A DNA stretch of 64,000 bases from GCA-002726655 sp046582185 (lineage in GTDB: Bacteria; Pseudomonadota; Gammaproteobacteria; Pseudomonadales; Azotimanducaceae): positions 1 through 64,000 of the forward strand of contig JAYGEX010000005.1 of the NCBI GenBank assembly GCA_046582185.1, written 5' to 3'. A program made the translations under genes and the position numbers. Positions 51,044-59,275 of this stretch are shown in pieces (position 1 is the first letter of the stretch; every line of letters begins with the position of its first letter). The notes under the pieces were generated by a model, which was not told where the DNA came from, did no database searches, and worked only from the letters and a program-made list of their open reading frames with translations.

Positions 51044-52903
51044 ATGAAACGAATTAAGCAACTAACCAACCGATTGGCGAATCAGATCGCAGCTGGTGAG
51101 GTGGTCGAGCGCCCGGCATCAGTCGTAAAGGAGTTGCTGGAAAACTCGCTGGACTCCGGCTGTAGCAGAATTGAAATCACCCTGGAAGGTGGTGGCTCGA
51201 AGCTGATCAAGATTCGTGATGATGGCCACGGCATTGTCGCAGATGATCTAACATTAGCGCTGAGCCGCCATGCAACCAGCAAAATAGTAGATGTTAGCGA
51301 CCTGGAAGCAGTTGCGACTCTGGGCTTTCGCGGTGAAGCATTGGCGAGTATTGCATCTGTATCCAGGCTGGACCTGACGAGCAATGCCACCAGCGACGTT
51401 GAACAGGGGTGGAAAGTATCTGCGGCGGGTGAAGGCATGTCTGCAGAAGTATCACCTGCGCCGCATCCCATTGGGACAACGGTCGAGGTCAAGGATCTCT
51501 TCTTTAATACGCCTGCTCGCAGGAAATTCCTTCGTACAGAGCGAACTGAATTTCAGCGGATCGAAGACATCGTTCGCAAGATAAGCCTGAGCCATCCTGA
51601 GATAGCGATCAACCTTGGGCACAATGGAAAAATGGTGAGGCAGTATCCGGCATGTCATTCCGCGGCTGAGATAACCCGGCGAATTTCAGCCGTATTCGGC
51701 AAGGCCTTTGTTGAAAATGCCCTGTACTTCGAAGACGAGAATCATGGGCTGCAATTACGCGGCTGGATAGGGCTGCCAACTTATTCGAGGAGTCAGGCAG
51801 ATCAGCAATACTTTTTCGTGAATGGCCGGATTATAAGAGATAAGTTAATTACCCATGCGGTTAAGCAAGGCTATTCGGATGTTCTGTATCACGGCCGAAA
51901 CCCCGTCTTTGCCTTGTTCCTAAATCTGGATCCGGCGCTTGTGGACGTCAATGTTCACCCCACAAAACACGAAGTGCGTTTTAGAGAAAGTAGATCGGTC
52001 CATGATTTTATCTTCAGAACGATTCACCGGGTGTTGGCGGATGTAAGGCCGGAAGAAGGTACGGAGGGTCAGCGCTCTGCCTTCGAGCAAGTGTTCGAAC
52101 ACAATGCTGAACAAAATGTCGGGCAGTCACCAACGCAGAACAATATGCAGTTCGGCGCGCAGCGTGCTCAGCCATCTGCACCATTTTCCAGAGGTATCGG
52201 TGAGCAAGCGGGGACCTATGGCCGGTCCAACTACTCGTCAGATCAGTTACCGCATTATGCCAATCTCCTCAAGGGCGCCGCTGATGACTCGCCAATGGAC
52301 TTTTCAGCTGATGAGACCATCCCTCCCCTGGGTTATGCCCTGGCACAGCTTCAAGGCATCTATATTCTTGCTGAAAATTCACGAGGCTTGATCATTGTAG
52401 ACATGCATGCGGCGCATGAGCGCATCACCTACGAGCGTATGAAGAAATCAGCGGACGCAGAGGGAATGAAGACGCAGCCTCTGCTCGTTCCAATTTCAGT
52501 TGCCATCAGCGAGAAAGAGGGCGCGATAGTTGACGAATATGCAGCTCACTTCGAAGAGCTTGGCTTTGACATCCAGCTGGCATCAGCAGAATCAATCATG
52601 GTGCGCGGCATCCCATCTCTGCTCAGTCGTGTTAATGCCGAGCAGCTGGTGCGCGATGTATTGTCGGATTTTCTTGAATATGGCTCTACCCTCAGGATTC
52701 AGGAACATAAAGATGCCATTCTCTCGACCATGGCCTGTCATGGTTCTGTGCGTGCAAATCGAAAGCTGAGCATCCAGGAAATGAATGCATTGCTGAGGGA
52801 TATGGAAGAAACTGAGCGTAGCGGACAGTGCAATCATGGTAGACCCACATGGTCAGAATTATCGGTTGCAGAATTGGACAGCCTGTTCCTACGGGGTAGA
52901 TGA
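51044..52903 (+). CDS. mutL: DNA mismatch repair protein MutL
   Basis: MutL links MutS recognition to downstream steps. The 619-residue protein has the GHKL ATPase with LLENSLDSGCSRIEI, DDGHGI, TLGFRGEALASIASVS, DVNVHPTKHEVRF, a linker rich in Gln/Asn, and a C-terminal dimer domain. The C-terminal domain holds DMHAAHERITYE, which fits the endonuclease pattern DQHA-x2-E-x4-E with Met for Gln, plus CHGSVRANRKLS and CNHGRPTW. E. coli MutL lacks this metal site, so this one likely nicks DNA itself and the organism may lack MutH. miaA starts 7 bases later. Confidence 0.95.
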   Translation: MKRIKQLTNRLANQIAAGEVVERPASVVKELLENSLDSGCSRIEITLEGGGSKLIKIRDDGHGIVADDLTLALSRHATSKIVDVSDLEAVATLGFRGEALASIASVSRLDLTSNATSDVEQGWKVSAAGEGMSAEVSPAPHPIGTTVEVKDLFFNTPARRKFLRTERTEFQRIEDIVRKISLSHPEIAINLGHNGKMVRQYPACHSAAEITRRISAVFGKAFVENALYFEDENHGLQLRGWIGLPTYSRSQADQQYFFVNGRIIRDKLITHAVKQGYSDVLYHGRNPVFALFLNLDPALVDVNVHPTKHEVRFRESRSVHDFIFRTIHRVLADVRPEEGTEGQRSAFEQVFEHNAEQNVGQSPTQNNMQFGAQRAQPSAPFSRGIGEQAGTYGRSNYSSDQLPHYANLLKGAADDSPMDFSADETIPPLGYALAQLQGIYILAENSRGLIIVDMHAAHERITYERMKKSADAEGMKTQPLLVPISVAISEKEGAIVDEYAAHFEELGFDIQLASAESIMVRGIPSLLSRVNAEQLVRDVLSDFLEYGSTLRIQEHKDAILSTMACHGSVRANRKLSIQEMNALLRDMEETERSGQCNHGRPTWSELSVAELDSLFLRGR

Positions 52904-52910
52904 GCATCCC

Positions 52911-53843
52911 ATGAAGACTGTCTCAAATGATAAGGTCATTGTCATTACCGGCCCCACTGCGTGCGGCAAGACGGAGCTGGTTCTTCAACTTGCCAGGCAA
53001 TTTGCTATCGAGGTCGTCAGTGTGGATTCTGCTCAGGTATACAGGGGTATGGATATTGGGACAGCCAAACCCGATGCTTCAATTCTTAGCGAGATACCGC
53101 ACCATCTTATTGATATCCGTGATCCCAAGGATCCTTATTCGGCAGCCGATTTTCGACTGAATGCCATTCAGATCATCAAAGACATCCAGGCAAGGGGGAA
53201 TTGTGCGCTCTTAAGCGGTGGAACGATGCTGTATCTGAAAGCGCTAAAAGAGGGCATTGCCAAGCTTCCGCCGCGTAATGATGAGGTTCGGGCAGGGATT
53301 CTCGAAATAGCCACGCAAAGAGGCTGGGATTTTGTGCATAAACGTTTGCAGGAGGTTGACCCTGAGGCTGCTGCCAGGATAAATCCCAATGATCCCCAGA
53401 GAATACAGCGTGCGCTGGAAGTATATGAGCTGACGGGTAAATCTATGACTTCACTGCATCGATTGGGCGAGACCGGCTGCCCGTTTGAATTAGTGGAGAT
53501 TGCCATTTTCCCGCCTGATAGAAAAGAGCTGCATAATCGTATTGCCATGCGATTTGATCAGATGCTGGACCAGGGATTACTTGAAGAGGTTCGTCGCCTG
53601 ATTGAGCGTGGTGACCTGCATGATGGGCTGCCAGCCATCAAGTCGGTTGGCTATCGGCAGGTATGGGCGTATTTGCAGGGCGATCTTGACTATGTAACTA
53701 TGCGTGAGAAGGCCATAGCTGGCACCAGACAATTGGCTAAACGACAATATACTTGGCTGCGTGGTTGGAAGAATTTGAATATAATTGATACACCAGATAG
53801 GTTTCAGGTATTGAAAATCCTGGAACGTGCCAGCATATTATAG
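52911..53843 (+). CDS. miaA: tRNA dimethylallyltransferase
   Basis: MiaA adds dimethylallyl to A37 of tRNAs reading UNN codons. The 310-residue protein has the P-loop GPTACGKTELV, SVDSAQVYRGMDIGTAKP and HHLIDIRDPKDPYSAADF, GGTMLYLKAL and RNPQR-like NDPQRIQRALEVYELTG, as in the E. coli enzyme. The frame extends into mutL, but ATG 52911 is the standard start. hfq lies 99 bases downstream, the widespread miaA-hfq-hflX arrangement. In E. coli, promoters of hfq lie in and after miaA; none is obvious by eye here. Confidence 0.96.
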   Translation: MKTVSNDKVIVITGPTACGKTELVLQLARQFAIEVVSVDSAQVYRGMDIGTAKPDASILSEIPHHLIDIRDPKDPYSAADFRLNAIQIIKDIQARGNCALLSGGTMLYLKALKEGIAKLPPRNDEVRAGILEIATQRGWDFVHKRLQEVDPEAAARINPNDPQRIQRALEVYELTGKSMTSLHRLGETGCPFELVEIAIFPPDRKELHNRIAMRFDQMLDQGLLEEVRRLIERGDLHDGLPAIKSVGYRQVWAYLQGDLDYVTMREKAIAGTRQLAKRQYTWLRGWKNLNIIDTPDRFQVLKILERASIL

Positions 53844-53884
53844 GTATCCGCGTCATCGGCCTCGAACCGTTGACCTATCTCATT

Positions 53885-53903
53885 TGTTAATTACTGTTAA
53901 TTA
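53885..53903. repeat. 10-bp tandem repeat TGTTAATTA upstream of hfq
   Basis: TGTTAATTA occurs at 53885-53893 and again at 53895-53903, one helical turn apart. It lies 40 bases before the hfq ATG. It may be a regulator site or part of a promoter. No canonical -35/-10 pair is clear around it. Confidence 0.35.
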
Positions 53904-53942
53904 GAGCGCTAAGAGTGAACATTGGCAAATCAGGAGAGCAAT

Positions 53943-54182
53943 ATGTCAAAAGGGCAATCATTACAAGACCCTTTCCTAAACGCATTAAGGAAAGATCGCA
54001 TCCCCGTATCAATTTACCTCGTCAGCGGTATCAAGTTACAGGGTCAAATAGAGTCGTTCGATCAATTCGTGATTCTGCTGCGTAATACGGTAAGCCAGAT
54101 GATCTATAAATCTGCGATTTCGACAGTAGTCCCATCTCGAAATGTCAAAATTTCGGATGATGAGGATGACGATGATAATTAA
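53943..54182 (+). CDS. hfq: RNA-binding protein Hfq
   Basis: Hfq is the hexameric Sm-like chaperone that pairs small RNAs with mRNAs. The 79-residue protein has QSLQDPFLNALRKDRIPVSI, then YLVSGIKLQGQIESFDQF (Sm1 with Gln at the proximal face start), VILLRNTVSQMIYKSAIST (Sm2, YKHA-like YKSA) and a short acidic tail DDEDDDDN. The Sm2 Y-K-H is Y-K-S here, so the canonical His of the proximal pore is Ser, worth checking against relatives. The start is ATG 53943 after AGGAGAGCAAT. The acidic C-terminal tip matches many Gammaproteobacteria. Confidence 0.96.
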   Translation: MSKGQSLQDPFLNALRKDRIPVSIYLVSGIKLQGQIESFDQFVILLRNTVSQMIYKSAISTVVPSRNVKISDDEDDDDN

Positions 54183-54213
54183 ATTAAGAGTAACTTGATG
54201 GAGATCTACGAAT

Positions 54214-55506
54214 TTGTTTTTTGATAGACCCGATGCAGGAACGAGAGCGCTGCTTGTTCACATCGAGCAAAAAGGTTCGGAGCTGGCATGCGCAGAGGAG
54301 CTGAGAGAACTCTCGCTGTCTGCGGGCCTTGAGGCCGTCGGCTATATTGATAGCAAGCGAAAGTTTCCCCATCCAGGTACTTATGTGGGCGCAGGTAAGC
54401 TGGAAGAAATTAAAGACCTTGCGCAGCAACTTGAGGCTGAGCTAATTGTCTTTGGGGAAGACTTGTCTCCTACCCAGGAACGAAATGTGGAAGAGATCCT
54501 GGAAACGCGTGTGCTTAGCCGTACAGGCTTGATTCTGGAGATTTTTGCCCAGCGAGCGAGAACCCACGAGGGTAAGTTGCAGGTGGAGCTGGCCCAGCTT
54601 CGTCATGCATCCACGCGCCTGATTCGCGGATGGACTCACCTTGATCGGCAGCGCGGCGGCTCTGGTAGCGGTCAGGCAGCTGCTGGTTTGGGTGGAGCGG
54701 GTGAGACCCAGCTTGAAGCAGATCAGCGTTTACTTGGCGACAGGATCAAGAAGATCAATCAGCGCCTGGCTAAAGTCAGAAAACAGAGGAGCCAGAATCG
54801 AAGGGCACGGCTGCGATCAGATACAAAGACGGTTTCACTGGCGGGTTATACCAATGCCGGTAAATCGACCTTGTTTAACCGATTGTCAGATGCCAATGTA
54901 CACGCGGCAGATCAGTTGTTTGCCACCCTTGATCCAACATTGCGCAGGCTGGAATTACCCTTGGTTGGTGAACTTGTGCTTTCAGATACGGTTGGTTTTA
55001 TTCGCCAATTGCCTCACACCCTGGTAGATGCCTTTCGGGCGACGCTCGAAGAAGTGACAGAAGCGGACCTCATCATGCATGTGATAGATGCTGCAGCGAC
55101 GCAGCGCGAGGATCGTATTGAAGAGGTTAATAAGGTGCTAGTGGAAATCGAGGCCGAACGAGTGCCACAACTACTTGTCTACAACAAGTCCGATCTCATT
55201 GGTAAACCGCCTTGTATCGAACGTGATGCTGCGGGAAAACCTGTGCGCGTCTGGGTTTCAGCTCTAAAGGGTGATGGCATGGAGCTGGTGACAACTGCGC
55301 TGGTTGAACTGCTCGCGGAAGATGTTGTGGAGACCACTGTTACACTGACGCCTGATCAAGGTCGCTTGCGGGCACAGTTTTTTGCCATCGGCGCCGTTGT
55401 TCGGGAAGAGTCGGTTGGTGAAGGTAATATCAATCTGCAACTGCGGATAGAACAGCGTAATCTGGACAGAATTACGGGCAATCTGAAAGTGAAAACTCTG
55501 GGATAA
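54214..55506 (+). CDS. hflX: GTPase HflX
   Basis: HflX splits and rescues ribosomes under heat stress. The 430-residue protein has the N-terminal HflX domain with GTYVGAGKLEEI and SPTQERNVEEI, a glycine-rich linker RGGSGSGQAAAGLGGAGETQ, and the GTPase with G1 LAGYTNAGKSTLFN, G3 DTVGFIRQLPH and G4 VYNKSDLI. The start is TTG 54214, giving FFDRPDAGTRALLVHIE, the standard N-terminus. It follows hfq by 31 bases and precedes hflK. Length equals E. coli HflX. Confidence 0.95.
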   Translation: MFFDRPDAGTRALLVHIEQKGSELACAEELRELSLSAGLEAVGYIDSKRKFPHPGTYVGAGKLEEIKDLAQQLEAELIVFGEDLSPTQERNVEEILETRVLSRTGLILEIFAQRARTHEGKLQVELAQLRHASTRLIRGWTHLDRQRGGSGSGQAAAGLGGAGETQLEADQRLLGDRIKKINQRLAKVRKQRSQNRRARLRSDTKTVSLAGYTNAGKSTLFNRLSDANVHAADQLFATLDPTLRRLELPLVGELVLSDTVGFIRQLPHTLVDAFRATLEEVTEADLIMHVIDAAATQREDRIEEVNKVLVEIEAERVPQLLVYNKSDLIGKPPCIERDAAGKPVRVWVSALKGDGMELVTTALVELLAEDVVETTVTLTPDQGRLRAQFFAIGAVVREESVGEGNINLQLRIEQRNLDRITGNLKVKTLG

Positions 55507-55641
55507 CAGGCCTTGCTCAGGAATAAGGAAATAATATCCCCACATTCAACGCCAATGGGGTATGACTCAGGTAGTCAATCGTGGGAAAATAGATTTTTAT
55601 ACAAAAACTTTTTCATTTAATCAGTTTTTTTGGAGTAAACA

Positions 55642-56790
55642 ATGGCGTGGAATGAGCCTGGTGGAGATAAGCAGGGTGATAAAGATAAAGACCCCTGGGG
55701 TAACCGAGACGATCAGGGGCCGCCTGATCTGGATGAGGCTTTTCGTAAGCTACAGGAAAGCCTGTCTGGCATGTTTAAAGGGAAAGGTTCTTCCGGTGGC
55801 TCCGGAGGAGGATCAATACCTACTTTGAGTCCTGCGCTCCTGGGGATCGGGGCTGTCCTGTTGTTGATCGTCTATGCTGGTATGGGTATCTATACCGTTG
55901 ACCAGCAGGAAAGAGGTGTCGTGCTCAGGTTTGGTAGTGCGCTGGAAACGATTGTCCAGCCTGGATTGCACTGGAATCCGCCCTTGATAGATCAGGTTTT
56001 GATCGAGAATGTTACCCAGGTTCGCTCACGACCAAACAATTCTGAAATGCTAACCGAAGATGAGAACATCGTTAAGGTGAACATGACAGTTCAGTACGTG
56101 ATCAGCGATGTGAAAGCATACCTGTTAAACGTTAGAGACCCTGATCAGAGCTTGTTCCAGGCGACGGAGAGTGCAATTCGCCACGTTGTCGGCAGCACGG
56201 AAATGCATGAGGTCCTCACTGAGGGTCGAGCCAATTTGGCCATCGAAGTTGAAGCTCGTATCCAGACGTATATGGATGCTTACGGCACTGGTATCCAGGT
56301 GACACAGGTGAATATCGATGAAACAGCGCCGCCCGATGCAGTCAGGGCAGCCTTCGATGATGTCATCAGGGCTCGAGAAGATGAGGTGCGTGCAACCAAT
56401 GAAGCAGATGCCTATGCTAATCAAGTCATCCCTGAGGCTCGTGGTGAGGCGCAGCGCCTTCTCGAAGAATCTGAGGGTTATATGCGCCGGGTTATTGCTG
56501 AGGCCACGGGTGAAGCTGAACGATTTAACAAGCTATACGTCCAGTACATATTGGCACCAGAGGTGACCAGGGATCGGATGTATATCGATACCATGGAGTC
56601 GGTCATGTCAAATAGTACAAAGGTGCTGATTGATGTAGAGGGGGGCAATAATCTCTTGTACCTGCCCCTTGATAAGTTAATGCAGCAAGGCCAGAGTTCA
56701 AATTCTTCTGGTGCGGGCGCAGTTAACCGGCGGAGCAACTTCGACAGCTCCGCTAATCTTCCACCTAATTCCAGGAGGGATCGACAATGA
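55642..56790 (+). CDS. hflK: FtsH protease modulator HflK
   Basis: HflK, with HflC, forms the large membrane cage round FtsH. The 382-residue protein has an N-terminal cytoplasmic glycine-rich tail (WNEPGGDKQGDKDKDPW, GGSGGGS), one membrane segment at about residues 70-90 (ALLGIGAVLLLIVYAGMGIY), and an SPFH/band-7 domain with VDQQERGVVLRFG and LHWNPPLIDQV, then a coiled region. The gene overlaps hflC by four bases (ATGA). A 135-base gap after hflX has a weak hairpin-like CCCCA/TGGGG pair but no gene; the TTTTTTGGAG before ATG is the ribosome site. Confidence 0.95.
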   Translation: MAWNEPGGDKQGDKDKDPWGNRDDQGPPDLDEAFRKLQESLSGMFKGKGSSGGSGGGSIPTLSPALLGIGAVLLLIVYAGMGIYTVDQQERGVVLRFGSALETIVQPGLHWNPPLIDQVLIENVTQVRSRPNNSEMLTEDENIVKVNMTVQYVISDVKAYLLNVRDPDQSLFQATESAIRHVVGSTEMHEVLTEGRANLAIEVEARIQTYMDAYGTGIQVTQVNIDETAPPDAVRAAFDDVIRAREDEVRATNEADAYANQVIPEARGEAQRLLEESEGYMRRVIAEATGEAERFNKLYVQYILAPEVTRDRMYIDTMESVMSNSTKVLIDVEGGNNLLYLPLDKLMQQGQSSNSSGAGAVNRRSNFDSSANLPPNSRRDRQ

Positions 56791-57656
56791 GCGTTAGAGG
56801 ATTCGTTTTAGCTTTTGTAATAGCTGCCGTAGGAATATTGGGTGCCAACTCAGTATTTGTGGTCACAGAATATGAGCGTGCGGTGCTGCTTGAGTTTGGT
56901 AGGGTGGTCCGCGAAGACATTAAGCCTGGGCTGCATTTTAAGAAGCCATTTATCAATCTTGTCAGGAAATTCGATGGCCGGGTGATCACTGTTGATGCTC
57001 GGGCGGAGCGTTATCTGACCCTGGAAAAGAAGGCGCTTATGGTGGACTCGTTTGCCAAATATCACGTCTCGGATGTAGAGAAATACTACACAGCAACCTC
57101 CGGTGAGGAACGGCGCGCGCGAGACCTGCTGGCGCAACGCATAAATAACGGGCTGCGAAATGAAATCAGTACCCGAACCTTGCATGAAGTTGTCTCTGGT
57201 GAGCGTGATCAGCTGATGTTTGATCTCACCGAAGACCTGAACAAAGTGACCACCCTCGAGCTCGGTATTTTTGTCGTGGATGTGAGGGTTAAGCGTATCG
57301 ATCTGCCAGCTGAAGTCAGTCAGTCAGTATATGATCGTATGAATACAGAGCGTGATATTGAGGCGCGAGAGCACCGTGCGAAAGGTCAGGAGTTAGGTGT
57401 TGGTATTCGCGCAGACGCTGACAGGCAACAAGAAATCATTATGGCTGAAGCCTACCGCGATGCTGAAATTACGCGTGGTACTGGCGATGCTGAAGCTGCT
57501 CAAATCTACGCTTCGGCATTTCAGAAGGATCCAGAGTTCTATAGATTCTATCGCAGTATGAGCGCGTATAAGCGTACCTTCTCGAATAAGGGCGATATAT
57601 TGCTGGTAGATCCAGACAGTGATTTCTTTCGTTACCTGAATAAAACCAAGAGATAA
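56787..57656 (+). CDS. hflC: FtsH protease modulator HflC
   Basis: HflC is the partner of HflK. The 289-residue protein has an N-terminal membrane anchor (GFVLAFVIAAVGILGANSVF), the SPFH domain with TEYERAVLLEFGRVV, GLHFKKPFINLV, and a coiled helix ending in AYRDAEITRGTGDAEAAQIY and FRYLNKTKR. Length is usual. It begins inside the hflK stop (ATGA). A strong terminator follows about 100 bases after its stop. Together hfq-hflX-hflK-hflC form one unit. Confidence 0.96.
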   Translation: MSVRGFVLAFVIAAVGILGANSVFVVTEYERAVLLEFGRVVREDIKPGLHFKKPFINLVRKFDGRVITVDARAERYLTLEKKALMVDSFAKYHVSDVEKYYTATSGEERRARDLLAQRINNGLRNEISTRTLHEVVSGERDQLMFDLTEDLNKVTTLELGIFVVDVRVKRIDLPAEVSQSVYDRMNTERDIEAREHRAKGQELGVGIRADADRQQEIIMAEAYRDAEITRGTGDAEAAQIYASAFQKDPEFYRFYRSMSAYKRTFSNKGDILLVDPDSDFFRYLNKTKR

Positions 57657-57759
57657 AAAGAGCGACTGAAAGCTATTCGGGAACGGTCTTTGTCTATTCT
57701 TTGCGCGATATAGTGTATGAGGGCTTTGTAAGTAGCCTGAGTTCCCTTTAAAATAGCTT

Positions 57760-57790
57760 AAACCGGCGTTGATACGCCGGTTTCTTTTTT
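57760..57790 (+). terminator. Strong Rho-independent terminator after hflC
   Basis: AAACCGGCGT (57760-57769), a TGAT loop and ACGCCGGTTT (57774-57783) form a perfect ten-pair stem. CTTTTTTT follows. This is a textbook intrinsic terminator for plus-strand transcription, ending the hfq-hflXKC unit. A promoter starts within its T-run. Confidence 0.92.
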
Positions 57791-57818
57791 TGGACTAGCC
57801 TGACGATTTTCAGATAAT
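57790..57818 (+). promoter_or_regulatory. Near-consensus sigma-70 promoter for the DUF2065-hisZ-purA unit
   Basis: TTGGAC (57790-57795), a 17-base spacer and GATAAT (57813-57818) differ from TTGACA and TATAAT at few positions. The -35 box overlaps the terminator T-run. It is about 44 bases before the DUF2065 ATG at 57862. It likely drives DUF2065, hisZ and purA independently of hfq. Confidence 0.65.
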
Positions 57819-57861
57819 CCTTACCTTTAAACTCACACGAGACAGTAGTGGGCTGAAAAGC

Positions 57862-58047
57862 ATGTGGCATGAATTTGGAATAGCGTTGTGTCTGGTCCTG
57901 GTGATCGAAGGGATTATTCCTTTCCTCTATCCCGGTCGTTGGAAGGAAATGGTTGCCGTGGCTGCAGAAGTAGATGACAAGACAATGCGATTGATTGGTT
58001 TGATCAGCATGCTCACAGGTACAGGCTTGCTCTACCTGATTAACTAG
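57862..58047 (+). CDS. yjeT: DUF2065 family small membrane protein (YjeT)
   Basis: The 61-residue protein has two hydrophobic helices, FGIALCLVLVIEGIIPFLY and RLIGLISMLTGTGLLYLI, joined by a short loop with YPGRWKEMV. This is the E. coli YjeT/DUF2065 pattern, usually found between hflC and hisZ or purA. Function is unknown. It is the first gene after the promoter at 57790-57818 and ends 49 bases before hisZ. Confidence 0.85.
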   Translation: MWHEFGIALCLVLVIEGIIPFLYPGRWKEMVAVAAEVDDKTMRLIGLISMLTGTGLLYLIN

Positions 58048-58096
58048 TACCGGTGATTTTAGAACCCCAGAAGAAACTAAATAGAGACTTTTAGTC

Positions 58097-59275
58097 ATGA
58101 GTATAGTGGACCGTTGGTTGTTGCCAGACGGTGTTGAAGATATTTTGCCCAGCCAGGCACGTGCACTGGAACTAACGCGCAGGTGTTTGCTGGACCTCTA
58201 CGCAGCATGGGGCTATCAGTACGTTATCCCACCTATGATTGAGTTCCTCGAGTCACTGCTAACGGGTACCGGAAAAGACCTGGATCTGAAGACCTTAAAA
58301 GTGACTGACTTGATTTCTGGCAGGACCATGGGCATTCGCGCAGATATTACGCCACAGATTGCAAGAATTGACGCCCATGCGCTTAATCGATCGGGCGCCG
58401 TGCGACTTTGTTACGCGGGTACAGTCATGCATAGCAAAGCAGATAATATGCTTGTCTCGCGAACGCCGCTAAAGGTGGGCGCTGAGCTCTTTGGAGATAC
58501 CAGCCGCGACGGCGACCTGGAAATTGTGAGTCTGATGGTCGAATCCCTCAATGCGCTCGCTATTAAGGACGTACATCTTGAACTTGGGGATGTGTCTATT
58601 TTTCATCAATTGGTTGATCTGGCGAAACTTGATGAGCCTGCGAAGGAAGAACTATTTGCGCTTGTCCAGCGAAAAGCATTCGCCGAGCTAAATTTGCTGG
58701 TTGCCAAGTTAAACATCGATAAAGAGATAGCTGAGCTCTTAAACGAGCTACCTTCCCTTTGTGGCGATGAAACGGTGTTGCAAAAAAGTAAGGAATTATT
58801 TGCCGAGCACCCAAAAATTATCGCACGTCTGGAGAATCTGGAATGGCTCGTTGAAAGATTGCTTCGTCGATTCCCGGATATCCAGATTTATTGTGACCTT
58901 AGCGAATTAAGAGGATACAACTATCATACTGGCTTAGTGTTCGCGGCTTACGTAGGTCGTTCCAGCCAGGCCCTGGCCAAGGGCGGTCGCTATGATCATA
59001 TTGGCGAAGTCTTTGGCAGAAGGCGCGGGGCGACCGGGTTTGATATCGTTTTAAACGATCTACCTGAAGATGTTGCGGCAGTGAGCCAGGAAAAGAAGAC
59101 AGTCGTAGCTCGAAAAGGGACGCCGGATACGGAGTTGTCTCGTTGGGAAAAGATAAAACATCTGCGGGATGAAGGTTACATCGTTGTGGAGTCAGGAGAC
59201 CTTCGTGAAGAGTTTAATTTTGAGTTGGTCTATAAAACAGAAGAATGGCAGTTGAGGTCGATTAGTCGTGAGTAA
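58097..59275 (+). CDS. hisZ: ATP phosphoribosyltransferase regulatory subunit
   Basis: HisZ is a histidyl-tRNA-synthetase paralogue that works with the short form of HisG in the first step of histidine synthesis. The 392-residue protein has the class II fold with WLLPDGVEDILPSQARALE, ADITPQIARIDA, LCYAGTVMHSKA (motif 2-like) and AKGGRYDHIGEVFGRRRGA. It lacks the anticodon domain of HisS, and the region needed for aminoacylation is altered. It overlaps purA by eight bases. It implies a short HisG elsewhere in the genome. Confidence 0.93.
   Translation: MSIVDRWLLPDGVEDILPSQARALELTRRCLLDLYAAWGYQYVIPPMIEFLESLLTGTGKDLDLKTLKVTDLISGRTMGIRADITPQIARIDAHALNRSGAVRLCYAGTVMHSKADNMLVSRTPLKVGAELFGDTSRDGDLEIVSLMVESLNALAIKDVHLELGDVSIFHQLVDLAKLDEPAKEELFALVQRKAFAELNLLVAKLNIDKEIAELLNELPSLCGDETVLQKSKELFAEHPKIIARLENLEWLVERLLRRFPDIQIYCDLSELRGYNYHTGLVFAAYVGRSSQALAKGGRYDHIGEVFGRRRGATGFDIVLNDLPEDVAAVSQEKKTVVARKGTPDTELSRWEKIKHLRDEGYIVVESGDLREEFNFELVYKTEEWQLRSISRE

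Noticed and set aside
55542..55564. CCCCA/TGGGG hairpin between hflX and hflK
   Set aside because: Five pairs with a 13-base loop and no T-run; not supported as a terminator.
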